Position numbers and translations under genes: made by a program
Notes under the pieces: model-generated
Told to the model about the DNA's origin: nothing
The model's input: the letters and a program-made list of their open reading frames with translations, nothing else
The model's database searches: none
NCBI GenBank assembly: GCA_963821495.1
Contig: CAWGEA010000003.1
Location: forward strand, 2,108,001-2,172,000
Direction: 5' to 3'
From: AC-32 sp963821495
GTDB lineage: Bacteria > Actinomycetota > Thermoleophilia > Gaiellales > Gaiellaceae
Length of the DNA: 64,000 nt
Shown here: piece after piece, positions 16,983 through 24,485 of the stretch
Layout of the letters: every line of letters begins with the position of its first letter
Position numbering within the stretch: position 1 is the stretch's first letter

Positions 16983-17994
16983 CGGCTTCGGCCGGGGCGA
17001 AGAGCTCCTCGAGTCGGCGCAGCTCCTCGGGAGTGCCGGCCGCGATCATCACGTCCCCGACCTCGAGCGCCGCGTCGGGCGCGGGCGTCGTGTCGAAGGT
17101 GCCGTCGCGCTTGCGCAGGGCGACGATCATCGCGCCGGTCGCCTCGCGGATGCGCAGGTCGCGGATCGTCTTGCCGGCCTCGCGGCAGCTCTGCTTGACC
17201 TCGATCTCCTCGAACAGCAGGTCGGGGCCCCCGCTCGTGGAGACGATGTCGAGGAACGCTGCCACCTGCGGCCGCAGCACGAGCTTCGCCATCTCCTTGC
17301 CCGCCGTCGAGTAGGGCTGGACGACGCGGTCGGCGCCGGCGAGCAGCAGCTTCTTGGCCGCGTCCTGATCGGAGGCGCGGGCGACGATCAGCAGCTCGGG
17401 CCGGGCGTTGCGCGCCGAGAGCGTGATGTAGAGGTTGTCAGCGTCCGAGTCGGAGGAGGCGACGAGCCCGGTCGCGTGGTCGAGGCCCGCTTCCCGCAGG
17501 TCCTCGTCCTCGGTGCCGGTGCCCTCGACGTAGAGGTCGTTCGCATCACGCGCGGCCTGGAGCGCGTCCGCGCTGAAATCGAGCACCACGAACGGCACGC
17601 CCTCGTCGCGGAACTCGGCCGCGATCCGCCGACCGACCCGCCCGTAGCCGCAGATGATGTAGTGGTCGCTCAGCCGCTCGATCGTCCGACGCCTCCTTCG
17701 CTCTGCGATCGCTCCTTCGAACACGCCTCGTGAGATCCCCTCGACGAGGACCGTCGCGATGTAGGCAAAGATAGTCAGGCCCGCCAGCACGAGGACGATC
17801 GAGACCGCGCGGGCCGTGTCGTTGTCGGGCACCGTGTCGAGCCCCGCGAGCGAGATCGTGACCGTCGTGCGGTAGATCGACTGCATCCACGATTCGTCGA
17901 GTGCCTGGTGGAAGGCGATGCTGCCGCCGACGACGACGGCGCCGATGGCCGCGACGGCGTACGCCATCCGGCGCGCGCTGAGCGACTCGATCAC
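16975..17994 (-). CDS. Ion-channel-like protein with RCK (TrkA-N/TrkA-C) domains
   Basis: A 339-residue membrane protein. Residues about 10-90 form two transmembrane helices around a pore-loop-like segment. Residues about 110-230 are a TrkA-N Rossmann domain (HYIICGYGRVGRRIAAEF, then TGLVASSDSDADNLYITL). The last 85 or so form TrkA-C (KTIRDLRIREATGAMIVALR). This layout is that of bacterial two-TM RCK K+ channels. The usual selectivity filter TVGYGD is missing; the equivalent stretch reads TISLAGLDTVPDND. The permeant ion is therefore uncertain. It is the first gene before argS, with which it overlaps by 8 nt. The function of that coupling is unclear. Confidence 0.85.
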   Translation of the reverse strand: MIESLSARRMAYAVAAIGAVVVGGSIAFHQALDESWMQSIYRTTVTISLAGLDTVPDNDTARAVSIVLVLAGLTIFAYIATVLVEGISRGVFEGAIAERRRRRTIERLSDHYIICGYGRVGRRIAAEFRDEGVPFVVLDFSADALQAARDANDLYVEGTGTEDEDLREAGLDHATGLVASSDSDADNLYITLSARNARPELLIVARASDQDAAKKLLLAGADRVVQPYSTAGKEMAKLVLRPQVAAFLDIVSTSGGPDLLFEEIEVKQSCREAGKTIRDLRIREATGAMIVALRKRDGTFDTTPAPDAALEVGDVMIAAGTPEELRRLEELFAPAEAVA

Positions 17995-18014
17995 ACCCGT
18001 AGTATCGTGGACGC

Positions 18015-18311
18015 GTGGAAGGCGACGGCCAGGAGCGCCAGCTCAACATCCATCTCGACCCGGAGCACCTCGCCGGCGTCTACTCGAACTTCGCCAACAT
18101 CAGCTTCTCGGACTACGAGTTCACGCTGACCTTCGCGCGCATCGACCACGAGGTCGAGGACGGCGACGTCCCGGGTGTCGTGGTCGCCCGCGTGAACATG
18201 TCGACCCGCTTCATGCGCGAGCTGCTCGACGCGATGCAGGACTCGTGGTCGAAGTGGTCGTCTCGGGAGGGAATCCGGAACCTCCCCGAGACGCCCGAAA
18301 ACGACTCCTAG
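18015..18311 (+). CDS. DUF3467 family protein
   Basis: A 98-residue cytosolic protein starting at GTG 18015. It has the family pattern: LNIHLDPEHLAGVYSNFANI, SDYEFTLTFAR and VVVARVNMSTRFMRELLDAM. DUF3467 proteins are small, widespread and of unknown function. Its promoter must lie in the 20 nt between it and the divergent channel gene at 17994, or overlap that gene. Its stop overlaps the convergent M48 protease gene by 4 nt. Confidence 0.87.
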   Translation: MEGDGQERQLNIHLDPEHLAGVYSNFANISFSDYEFTLTFARIDHEVEDGDVPGVVVARVNMSTRFMRELLDAMQDSWSKWSSREGIRNLPETPENDS

Positions 18312-19519
18312 CGGCCGCGCTCGCGGTACGCGCGTGCGAGCGCGATCCGCTGCACGACCGTCGGGTGGTCGTCGAGCAGCACGTACGACCAGAGCGGCGG
18401 GCTCGGCTGCACGAGGTCGTAGCGCGTGAACTTGCGGAAGAGGCTCTCCGCGGCGGCCGGGTCGTGCGTAGCGCGCAGGGCCGACCAGTCGGCCTCGGCC
18501 TCGTAGCGGCGCGACACGGCGTTGCCGAAGGGTGTGATCACGAGGCCGATCACCGCGAGCACGAGCAGCGCGAACGGCACGACCTCGGGCCGCTCGAGCC
18601 CGCCGCGGCGGCGAGTCGCCCACTCGACGACGAGAAACGCCGGCGCCGTCAGGAGCAGCGACCAGGCAAGCCCCTTCCAGATGTGACGGTGCGCGACGTG
18701 GCCGAACTCGTGCGCCACGACGAGCTCGATCTCGCGGTTGCTGAAGCGGCCGTCGAAGAAGGTGTCCCAGACGAAGACACGGGCGGAGGGGCCGATGCCG
18801 GTGGTGAAGGCGTTCGCCGCCGTCGTCCGGTCGCTTACCGTCTGGATCCGGATCGGCGTGCTGCCCACCCCCTCCTCGCGGGCGAGCTCGCGGATGCGCG
18901 CGTTCACGGGCGTGTGGTGCGGCGGCCGCGTTCCGATCGTCTCGACGTACGGCAGCACGAGCACCAGCACCGCTCCGAGCAGGGTGAAGAGCGGAGCCGC
19001 CACCAGCCACCAACGCCGGCCGAACCGCCCGGCGAGCAGGAGCAGGATCGTCAACGCGATCGTCAACCCGACCACCTGACTGACGAGGCTCGGCCACTGC
19101 TCGAGCGCCCACGAGACGTAGCCCTGGCGCTCGAGGTGGTAGCGGCGCCCCCACCAGAGCGCGATCGCCCCGATCGGGAGCCCGACCGCCCAGGTGCCGA
19201 GCGTGGTGACGGTGCCGACCATGATCCCGGTGCCGACGCGGCCGAGCTGCCAGGCCCGCGCGATCCGCGGCCCGAGCAAAGCGAACAGCGCTAGCGTCGC
19301 CAGGGTGACGATCGTCCCCGCCACCCACAGCCAGCGCAGCACACCGTCGTAGTGCGCCGAGCGGTGCAGCAGCCTCGCGGGGAACTCGGCAGCCGCGGCC
19401 ACGTGCGGTTCGTGGAGGTTGCCCGGGATCGTCGTTCGCGCCAGCAGCCACGCGGCGATCGCCCAGCCCGCCACGAGCACGACTAAGGTTGACGCCTTGG
19501 CGACGCGGGTGGCGGTCAT
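18308..19519 (-). CDS. M48-family zinc metalloprotease, membrane bound
   Basis: A 403-residue HtpX/Ste24-like protease. The zinc motif HEFGH is visible in ELVVAHEFGHVAHRHIW, with a downstream glutamate in YEAEADWSAL supplying the third ligand. About six hydrophobic segments surround it: one near the N-terminus, a pair around 65-90, two at 150-190 and two near the catalytic site. The region before HEFGH (TGIGPSARVFVWDTFFDGRF) is typical of M48. It probably performs membrane-protein quality control. The ATG at 19519 lies 23 nt inside the divergent phosphoesterase reading frame, so the two 5' ends overlap. Confidence 0.9.
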   Translation of the reverse strand: MTATRVAKASTLVVLVAGWAIAAWLLARTTIPGNLHEPHVAAAAEFPARLLHRSAHYDGVLRWLWVAGTIVTLATLALFALLGPRIARAWQLGRVGTGIMVGTVTTLGTWAVGLPIGAIALWWGRRYHLERQGYVSWALEQWPSLVSQVVGLTIALTILLLLAGRFGRRWWLVAAPLFTLLGAVLVLVLPYVETIGTRPPHHTPVNARIRELAREEGVGSTPIRIQTVSDRTTAANAFTTGIGPSARVFVWDTFFDGRFSNREIELVVAHEFGHVAHRHIWKGLAWSLLLTAPAFLVVEWATRRRGGLERPEVVPFALLVLAVIGLVITPFGNAVSRRYEAEADWSALRATHDPAAAESLFRKFTRYDLVQPSPPLWSYVLLDDHPTVVQRIALARAYRERGR

Positions 19520-20231
19520 CTCCGACGTCCACGCTAACTGGCACGCGCTCGAGGCCGTCCTCGAGGCGGTCGAGCGGGAAGCGCCGGACGAGCTCTGGTG
19601 CCTCGGCGACCTGGTCGGCTACGGGCCCCGGCCGAACCCGTGCTGCGCTGCCGTCGAGCGGCGGGCGGCGCTCTGCCTCGCCGGGAACCACGACCTCGGG
19701 GTGCTCGGGGCGCTCGACCTGGCGGAGTTCACCGGCGATGCGGTCGCGGCGGCGCGCTGGACGCGCGGTGTGCTGGCGGAAGGCTCGCGCGCGTTCCTGG
19801 AGTCGCTACGACCGGCCGGCGCGCGCGACGGTGTCGAGCTCTTCCACGGGAGCCCGCGCGACCCGGTCTGGGAGTACGTGCTCTCGGCGGAGGCAGCCGG
19901 CGCCGCCCTGGAGCTGACGGAGACCCCGGTCGTGCTCGTCGGGCACAGCCACGTGCCGCTGGCGATCGCGCTCGAGAACGGCGCGCTCGACGGCGGCGTG
20001 GCCGGCGGTGGCACGGCGACGCCGCTGCGGCCCGGGCGGCGGCTGCTCAACCCGGGCTCGGTCGGTCAACCGCGCGATGGCGACCCGCGCGCCGCGTGGC
20101 TGCTCCTCGACCTCGGTGCGGGACTCGCCTCGTTCCAGCGGGTCGAGTACGAGCTCGAGCGCACACAGGCCGAGATTCGGGAGAGGGGGCTGCCCGATGC
20201 GCTGGCTCAGCGGCTTGCTCACGGCATCTAG
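19497..20231 (+). CDS. Metallophosphoesterase (YfcE/calcineurin-like)
   Basis: About 244 residues with the full set of phosphoesterase motifs: RVAVISDVHANW, CLGDLVGYGPRP, CLAGNHDLGVLG, FHGSPRDPVWEY and VLVGHSHVPLAI, then NPGSVGQPRDGDPRAAW. These are the two-metal ligands of bacterial calcineurin-like enzymes. The substrate is unknown; relatives hydrolyse phosphodiesters or dinucleotide polyphosphates. The TTG at 19497 has AAGG seven bases upstream and is preferred; GTG 19509 is the alternative. The 3' end overlaps the following lipoprotein gene by 35 nt, which implies translational coupling. Confidence 0.88.
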   Translation: MATRVAVISDVHANWHALEAVLEAVEREAPDELWCLGDLVGYGPRPNPCCAAVERRAALCLAGNHDLGVLGALDLAEFTGDAVAAARWTRGVLAEGSRAFLESLRPAGARDGVELFHGSPRDPVWEYVLSAEAAGAALELTETPVVLVGHSHVPLAIALENGALDGGVAGGGTATPLRPGRRLLNPGSVGQPRDGDPRAAWLLLDLGAGLASFQRVEYELERTQAEIRERGLPDALAQRLAHGI

Positions 20232-20577
20232 CGCGCTTGCGCTGGCCGGCTGCGGAGGCGGCGACCATGCGGCCCCGCCGCCCAGGCCGCCGAGAATCCC
20301 GGCGGCGGTCGCCCAGCGGCTGGCGGCCGAAGCCGATCGGCTGGCGGCACTGCCGGCCGGGAGCTGCGAGGCGCGGGACGCGGCGGCGCGCTTCCGCGCG
20401 GACGTGATCGCTTCGATCGGCCGTGTCCCCTCGCGCTACCAGGAACCGCTGATGTCGGCGGCGAACTCGCTGGCGCAGCGGCTCGCGAGCTGCACCCAGC
20501 CGCAGCCCGTCGAGCCCTCACACGGGAAGGGCCGCGGCAAGAAGCACCACGGCAAGAAGCACGAGCACGACGACTAG
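20197..20577 (+). CDS. Small putative lipoprotein, His/Lys-rich tail
   Basis: A 126-residue protein from ATG 20197 with GAGAGGGGG upstream. The signal peptide ends in lipobox LAGC (cysteine about residue 19). A helical middle (AAVAQRLAAEADRLAALPAG, then RVPSRYQEPLMSAANSLAQR) carries two cysteines. The tail is very basic and His-rich (GKGRGKKHHGKKHEHDD) and could bind metal or polyanions (inference). I recognise no family. It overlaps the phosphoesterase gene and ends exactly where the convergent sigma-factor gene ends (20577/20578). Confidence 0.7.
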   Translation: MRWLSGLLTASSALALAGCGGGDHAAPPPRPPRIPAAVAQRLAAEADRLAALPAGSCEARDAAARFRADVIASIGRVPSRYQEPLMSAANSLAQRLASCTQPQPVEPSHGKGRGKKHHGKKHEHDD

Positions 20578-21807
20578 CTAGGCGCCCGAGCCGCCCGAGC
20601 CGTCGTGGGAAGGCTCCTCGCCGCTCGACTCGGTCTGGTGCGACGGATCCTCGCCGCCGGTCGGGCCCTCGTGCGAAGGTTCCACCGCACCCGGGCTTCC
20701 CTCGTGTGAGCCGCTCGACTCGTGACTCGGCTCCTGGCGGCTCGACTCGTGACTCGGCTCCTGGCGGCTCACCTCGCCTCCGCCCGAGCGCCGCTCCCCG
20801 GTCGTCCCGCTCCGGGACTCCTGCTCGCCGCCCGAGGAGCGCTCGGTCTCGGCCGGCTCGCGGGTCGGGGCCGGAGCCGACGCTTTCGACTGGACGGGCG
20901 CGGACACGGCCTGTGTCCTCGAGGCCACGGGTGCCGAGGTGGCGAACGCGACCGGCGTCGGCGCGACGAGGGCCGCGGGCGCGATCGGCGCCGAGGCGGC
21001 CGCCGCGTGGCGGACGGCTGCTCGGTGGCGAACGACGTGGGAGGTCTCCAGGCTCGCGACGGTTCCCGCCCCGCCGACGGCCAGCGTCACCGCGGCGACC
21101 TTGGCAGCAACCGGAGTCGAGGCGAGCTTCGCGAGCGTGGCCGCGCCCGCTCCGGCCGAGGCGCCGCCGCCTCCGAAGCCCGGCAGTGCCTGGGCGAGGG
21201 ACTCGCGCAGCGTCATCGGCAGCGTGAGCATCCCGAGCGCCGAGCGCACCGGTCGCAGCTGCTCCTGGAGCCGCTTCCGGCTGCGGAAGATCAGCGACTC
21301 CACCGCCGGGCCGGTGAGCCCGAGCGCCGCGCCGACCTCGGCGTAGGAGAGCCCGTAGAACTCGCGCAGCACGATCACGTCGCGCTGCTGCGGCGGCAGC
21401 TCGGCGAGGGCCGAGCAGAGCGCCTGGATCTCCTCGCGGCGGCCGACGTCTCGCTGGAGCTCGTCGCCGACGGGCTCCCGGATCAGGCGCACCGGCTCGG
21501 CCCGCCGGCTGCGCAGCCGGGAGCGGCACTCGTTGCGCGCGATCGTGCCGAGCCACGCCGACGGATCCCGCGGCTCCTGCCCCCCGAGCAGGGCGCGGTA
21601 CGCGGAGAGGAACGTCTGCTGCGCGGCGTCCTCGGCCTCCACTGCGTCCCTCAGGATCAGGCGGCAGACGCCGTACACCATGCGGCCGTGTTCCTCGAAG
21701 AGCGCAGCGATGCGCTCTCCGGCCGCGCGCTGGTGGCGGCGGCCGGAGAGCGGGAAGGCGCGGCGCGCGCGACCGGGGTCAGTCGCTGCTTCCATCGCCT
21801 CCGTCAT
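20578..21807 (-). CDS. ECF sigma factor with a membrane-segment-like, repeat-rich C-terminal extension
   Basis: A 409-residue protein. Residues about 30-190 are an ECF sigma factor: region 2 (YGVCRLILRDAVEAEDAAQQ, then TFLSAYRALL) and region 4 (LPPQQRDVIVLREFYGLSYA, then VGAALGLTGPAVESLIF). After this comes a Gly/Ala-rich linker, a single hydrophobic stretch (AAKVAAVTLAVGGAGTVASL, about 235-255), an Ala/Pro-rich region, and a roughly 100-residue low-complexity tail with repeats such as EPSHESSRQ, EPSHEGP and DPSHQTE. The extension may tether or inhibit the sigma factor and replace a separate anti-sigma protein (inference). It overlaps the upstream DUF5666-like gene by 29 nt and is likely cotranscribed. 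Confidence 0.85.
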   Translation of the reverse strand: MTEAMEAATDPGRARRAFPLSGRRHQRAAGERIAALFEEHGRMVYGVCRLILRDAVEAEDAAQQTFLSAYRALLGGQEPRDPSAWLGTIARNECRSRLRSRRAEPVRLIREPVGDELQRDVGRREEIQALCSALAELPPQQRDVIVLREFYGLSYAEVGAALGLTGPAVESLIFRSRKRLQEQLRPVRSALGMLTLPMTLRESLAQALPGFGGGGASAGAGAATLAKLASTPVAAKVAAVTLAVGGAGTVASLETSHVVRHRAAVRHAAAASAPIAPAALVAPTPVAFATSAPVASRTQAVSAPVQSKASAPAPTREPAETERSSGGEQESRSGTTGERRSGGGEVSRQEPSHESSRQEPSHESSGSHEGSPGAVEPSHEGPTGGEDPSHQTESSGEEPSHDGSGGSGA

Positions 21808-22732
21808 CGTCCTCGTCGTCCTCCTGCTTGAGACGGACGAGCGTCAGGGTGCCGTTCACGTCGGCGCACTTCATCTCCACGCGGTCGCCCACATGGAAAG
21901 CCGACAGGTCGACGCCGGCCGGAACGGAGCAGGTCACGGGCGAGCCGCCGTGCGACTGAACCGTGATCCCGCCGGCCGGGAAGTCCGTGATCTGGCCGTG
22001 GACCTCGACCCTGCCGTTCTGCTCGCCGATCCCCTCGTGGTCGTCGTCGTTCTCGTCGTCGGTCTGGACGCTCGCGAGCGTAAAGGCTCCGGCGGCATCC
22101 ACGGTCACGATCAGCTCGATCTCGTCGCCGGGCTGCATCTGAGGCAGCTGGAGGCCGGCGGGGACGGTCACGAAGACCTCGCCGCGGTGCTCGACCGCGA
22201 GCCGCAGCTGGTCGCCGTTCACGCCGAGGAAGATGCCCTCGAGCTCCATCGTGCCCGAGTGGCCGAGCGTGGTCACCGAGCCCGCGTCGAGGCCGTGCTT
22301 CGTCAGCCGCACGCGCACCACGACCCTGTCGCCGGGCCGCGGGCCGCGGCTGGAGGCGAACCCGCGGGAGGGCGCCCGGACGGAGAAGACGGAGCCGCCC
22401 GCCGAGATCAGCAGCCGGTGCAGGCGGCGCTGGTTGCGGACGACGATGCCGCGGAAGGTCGCCCGGCCTGCGCGGCCGGCCGTGCGGATCGAGCCTGCGC
22501 GGAAGGTGCCGTCGGAGAGCCGCCTCGCCGAGTAGACGACGCGGTGGCCGACGCGCACGGCGCCGAGGCGGCCGGGGGCGCGGACGGTGCGCACGGCGCC
22601 GCTCTTCGTCGCGACGACGACCGCGTGCCGCGCCTGGTCCTTCGTGAGCGCCACGCCGCGGGCCGCCATCGCGGTCGCGGGCACGGCGACCGCTGCAGCC
22701 ATCACGGCGAGCAGCAAGAGCATTCGCTTCAT
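21779..22732 (-). CDS. Secreted DUF5666-like beta-barrel-repeat protein
   Basis: A 317-residue exported protein with signal peptide MKRMLLLLAVMAAAVAVPAT. The mature part contains four similar beta-rich modules of about 60 residues, for example VRVGHRVVYSARRLSDGTF, RPGDRVVVRVRLTKHGLDAG, QPGDEIELIVTVDAAGAFTL and HVGDRVEMKCADVNGTLTLV. Each has the G-D/H-x-V hairpin of DUF5666/OB-like repeats. The C-terminus is acidic (KQEDDEDDDGGDG). The start has AAGGATT upstream. The gene overlaps the sigma-factor start by 29 nt, so an envelope signal feeding that sigma factor is plausible (inference). It diverges from the kinase gene at 22828. Confidence 0.75.
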   Translation of the reverse strand: MKRMLLLLAVMAAAVAVPATAMAARGVALTKDQARHAVVVATKSGAVRTVRAPGRLGAVRVGHRVVYSARRLSDGTFRAGSIRTAGRAGRATFRGIVVRNQRRLHRLLISAGGSVFSVRAPSRGFASSRGPRPGDRVVVRVRLTKHGLDAGSVTTLGHSGTMELEGIFLGVNGDQLRLAVEHRGEVFVTVPAGLQLPQMQPGDEIELIVTVDAAGAFTLASVQTDDENDDDHEGIGEQNGRVEVHGQITDFPAGGITVQSHGGSPVTCSVPAGVDLSAFHVGDRVEMKCADVNGTLTLVRLKQEDDEDDDGGDGSSD

Positions 22733-22770
22733 CTGAGAATCCTTTCGGGGGTGAGGGAGGAACCGGATTC

Positions 22771-22792
22771 GCCCCGCAGGAGCGAGCGGGGC
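22771..22792 (+). promoter_or_regulatory. Stem-loop in the kinase leader
   Basis: GCCCCGC (22771-22777) and GCGGGGC (22786-22792) form a perfect 7-bp stem with an 8-nt loop, followed by CGAAAAAC. It lies between two divergent starts (22732 and 22828), so it is not a gene-end terminator. It may attenuate the kinase transcript or act as a protein-binding palindrome. Confidence 0.4.
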
Positions 22793-22827
22793 CGAAAAAC
22801 TTGCACCCTCGGGTAGAAATCCCCCGG

Positions 22828-23868
22828 ATGGGTGCCTCCAGCGTCGGCGGCGGCCGCTACCGGCTCGAGCGGCCGCTCGGCCAGGGCGGGATGGCCACCG
22901 TCTTCCTCGCGCACGACGTCGAGCTCGACCGCCCTGTCGCGGTGAAGCTGCTCGCGGAGCACCTCGCCGGTGATTCGGCCTTCCGCGAGCGCTTCCTGCG
23001 GGAGGCGCGGCTGGCCGCGCGGCTCTCGCATCCCAACGTGGTCAGCGTCTACGACGCGGGCGAGACGGAGGACGGCCGTCCGTACATCGTCATGGAGTAT
23101 GTGAAGGGCACGACGCTGGAGGGATGCGGGCCGCTACCGCCTGCGGAGGCGGTCGCGCTGGCGGTACAGGCGTGCCAGGGACTCGCCCGCGCCCACGCGG
23201 CCGACCTCGTCCACCGCGACGTGAAGCCGCACAACCTGCTCCTGCGCGAGGACGGGACGTTGAAGGTCGCGGACTTCGGGATCGCGCGCGCGGCCGAGGC
23301 GACGGCGCTCACGCAGATCGGCACCGTGCTCGGCACCGCCGCCTACCTCGCGCCCGAGCAGGCAGCCGGCGAGCAGGTCACCGCCGCCGCCGACATCTAC
23401 GCACTGGGGGCGGTGCTCTACGAGCTGCTCGCCGGCCGCCCGCCGTATGAGCCGGAGTCGCTCGCCGATCTCGCCCGGCGACCGGAGATCACGCCGATTC
23501 GCGACCTCGCGCCGGAGGTGCCGACCCACGTCGAGGACGCCGTCATGCGCGCGCTCGCGCGCGACCCCGCCTACCGCCAGTCGTCGGCAGACGAGCTCGC
23601 CCAGGAACTCACCGGCCGGCAGACGGCGCCCACCCGGGTCGTCCCGGCGGCCCGGCATCGCTCGCGACGACCGTGGCTCGCCGTCGCTGCAGCAGCCGCC
23701 GTCGCAGCGATCGCCGTCTCGGCCGTGTTCGTCACTCGCGGGCGAGACAAGACACCGCCGCCGCGGCCTGTCCGCACCGCAGTGCAGCCGATCCCGCCCG
23801 GCACGAACGCCCAGGAGCAGGCGCGCAACGTGGCGGCGTGGCTGCGGGCTAGAGCTGCTCGGCCTTGA
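22828..23868 (+). CDS. Membrane Ser/Thr protein kinase (PknB-like, no PASTA domains)
   Basis: About 346 residues. The kinase domain (about 10-265) shows the glycine loop PLGQGGMATVFLA, VAVKLL with the ATP lysine, HRDVKPHNLL (catalytic loop), ADFGIARA (Mg2+ loop) and GTAAYLAPEQ. One transmembrane helix follows (AVAAAAAVAAIAVSAVFV, about 280-298), then a short roughly 45-residue exterior tail without PASTA repeats. Actinobacterial relatives control division, envelope and metabolism. The ATG at 22828 is chosen; a TTG at 22801 is in frame. The 3' end overlaps the convergent ECF sigma gene by 20 nt. Confidence 0.93.
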   Translation: MGASSVGGGRYRLERPLGQGGMATVFLAHDVELDRPVAVKLLAEHLAGDSAFRERFLREARLAARLSHPNVVSVYDAGETEDGRPYIVMEYVKGTTLEGCGPLPPAEAVALAVQACQGLARAHAADLVHRDVKPHNLLLREDGTLKVADFGIARAAEATALTQIGTVLGTAAYLAPEQAAGEQVTAAADIYALGAVLYELLAGRPPYEPESLADLARRPEITPIRDLAPEVPTHVEDAVMRALARDPAYRQSSADELAQELTGRQTAPTRVVPAARHRSRRPWLAVAAAAAVAAIAVSAVFVTRGRDKTPPPRPVRTAVQPIPPGTNAQEQARNVAAWLRARAARP

Positions 23869-24475
23869 CCTGCTGGGCGCCGAAGCCGACGCCCTCGCGC
23901 ACGAGCGCGATCTGCACTTCCTCGCGCGCCTTGTAGATCCGCCACTTGACCGTGGCGAGCGTGACCTCGAGCGAGTCTGCGATCTCGGTGTAGGAGAGGC
24001 CGACGACGTCGCGGAGCAGCAGGGCCATCTTCAGGTCCGTGCTGAGCTCCTCGACCGCGCGCCAGAGCGCGTCGATCTCCTCCATCCGCTCGACCGGCTG
24101 GTCGAGCACCTCGAGCGGCGCGATGTCGTCGAGCGCGACAAGTGCCCGCGGCCGCCGCTCGCTCGCGCGCAGCTCGTCGAGGACGCGGTTCTTCGTCACC
24201 TGGAAGAGCCACGTCGTGAACTTCGAGCGAAGCGAGAACTTCGGCAGGCCCTGGTAGACCCGCAGGAAGACCTCCTGCGTCAGATCCTCGGCGAGGGCGC
24301 GGTCTCCGCCCACGAGCCGGAGCACGTAGTTGAAGACGGGCGTCTCGTAAGCGCGCAGGATGAGCGAGAAGGCTCGCTCGTCACCCCGTTGCGCCTTCCG
24401 CAGAACGCCGAGATCGGGCTGGGCCAATGACAAGGCCTGCGGAGTATAGACGGGACGACCGGCCCTTGCATGCAC
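23849..24475 (-). CDS. ECF RNA polymerase sigma factor
   Basis: A 208-residue ECF sigma factor with both domains. Region 2 is YETPVFNYVLRLVGGDRALA, then EDLTQEVFLRVYQGL and FTTWLFQVTKNRVLDELRA. Region 4 is LSTDLKMALLLRDVVGLSYT, then EIADSLEVTLATVKWRIYKA. There is no extension, unlike the sigma at 20578. The true start may be a later codon (TTG before AQPDLGVL), because the first 18 residues are not conserved-looking. It sits 10 nt upstream of the end of gpmI. No anti-sigma gene is adjacent; the convergent kinase is the only signalling neighbour. Confidence 0.9.
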   Translation of the reverse strand: MHARAGRPVYTPQALSLAQPDLGVLRKAQRGDERAFSLILRAYETPVFNYVLRLVGGDRALAEDLTQEVFLRVYQGLPKFSLRSKFTTWLFQVTKNRVLDELRASERRPRALVALDDIAPLEVLDQPVERMEEIDALWRAVEELSTDLKMALLLRDVVGLSYTEIADSLEVTLATVKWRIYKAREEVQIALVREGVGFGAQQVKAEQL

Positions 24476-24485
24476 CCTTTTTGGG

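Noticed and set aside
20600..20780. CRISPR-like short repeats
   Set aside because: The repetition encodes the EPSHESS-type protein repeats of the sigma-factor tail; spacing is codon-based and there are no unique spacers or cas genes.
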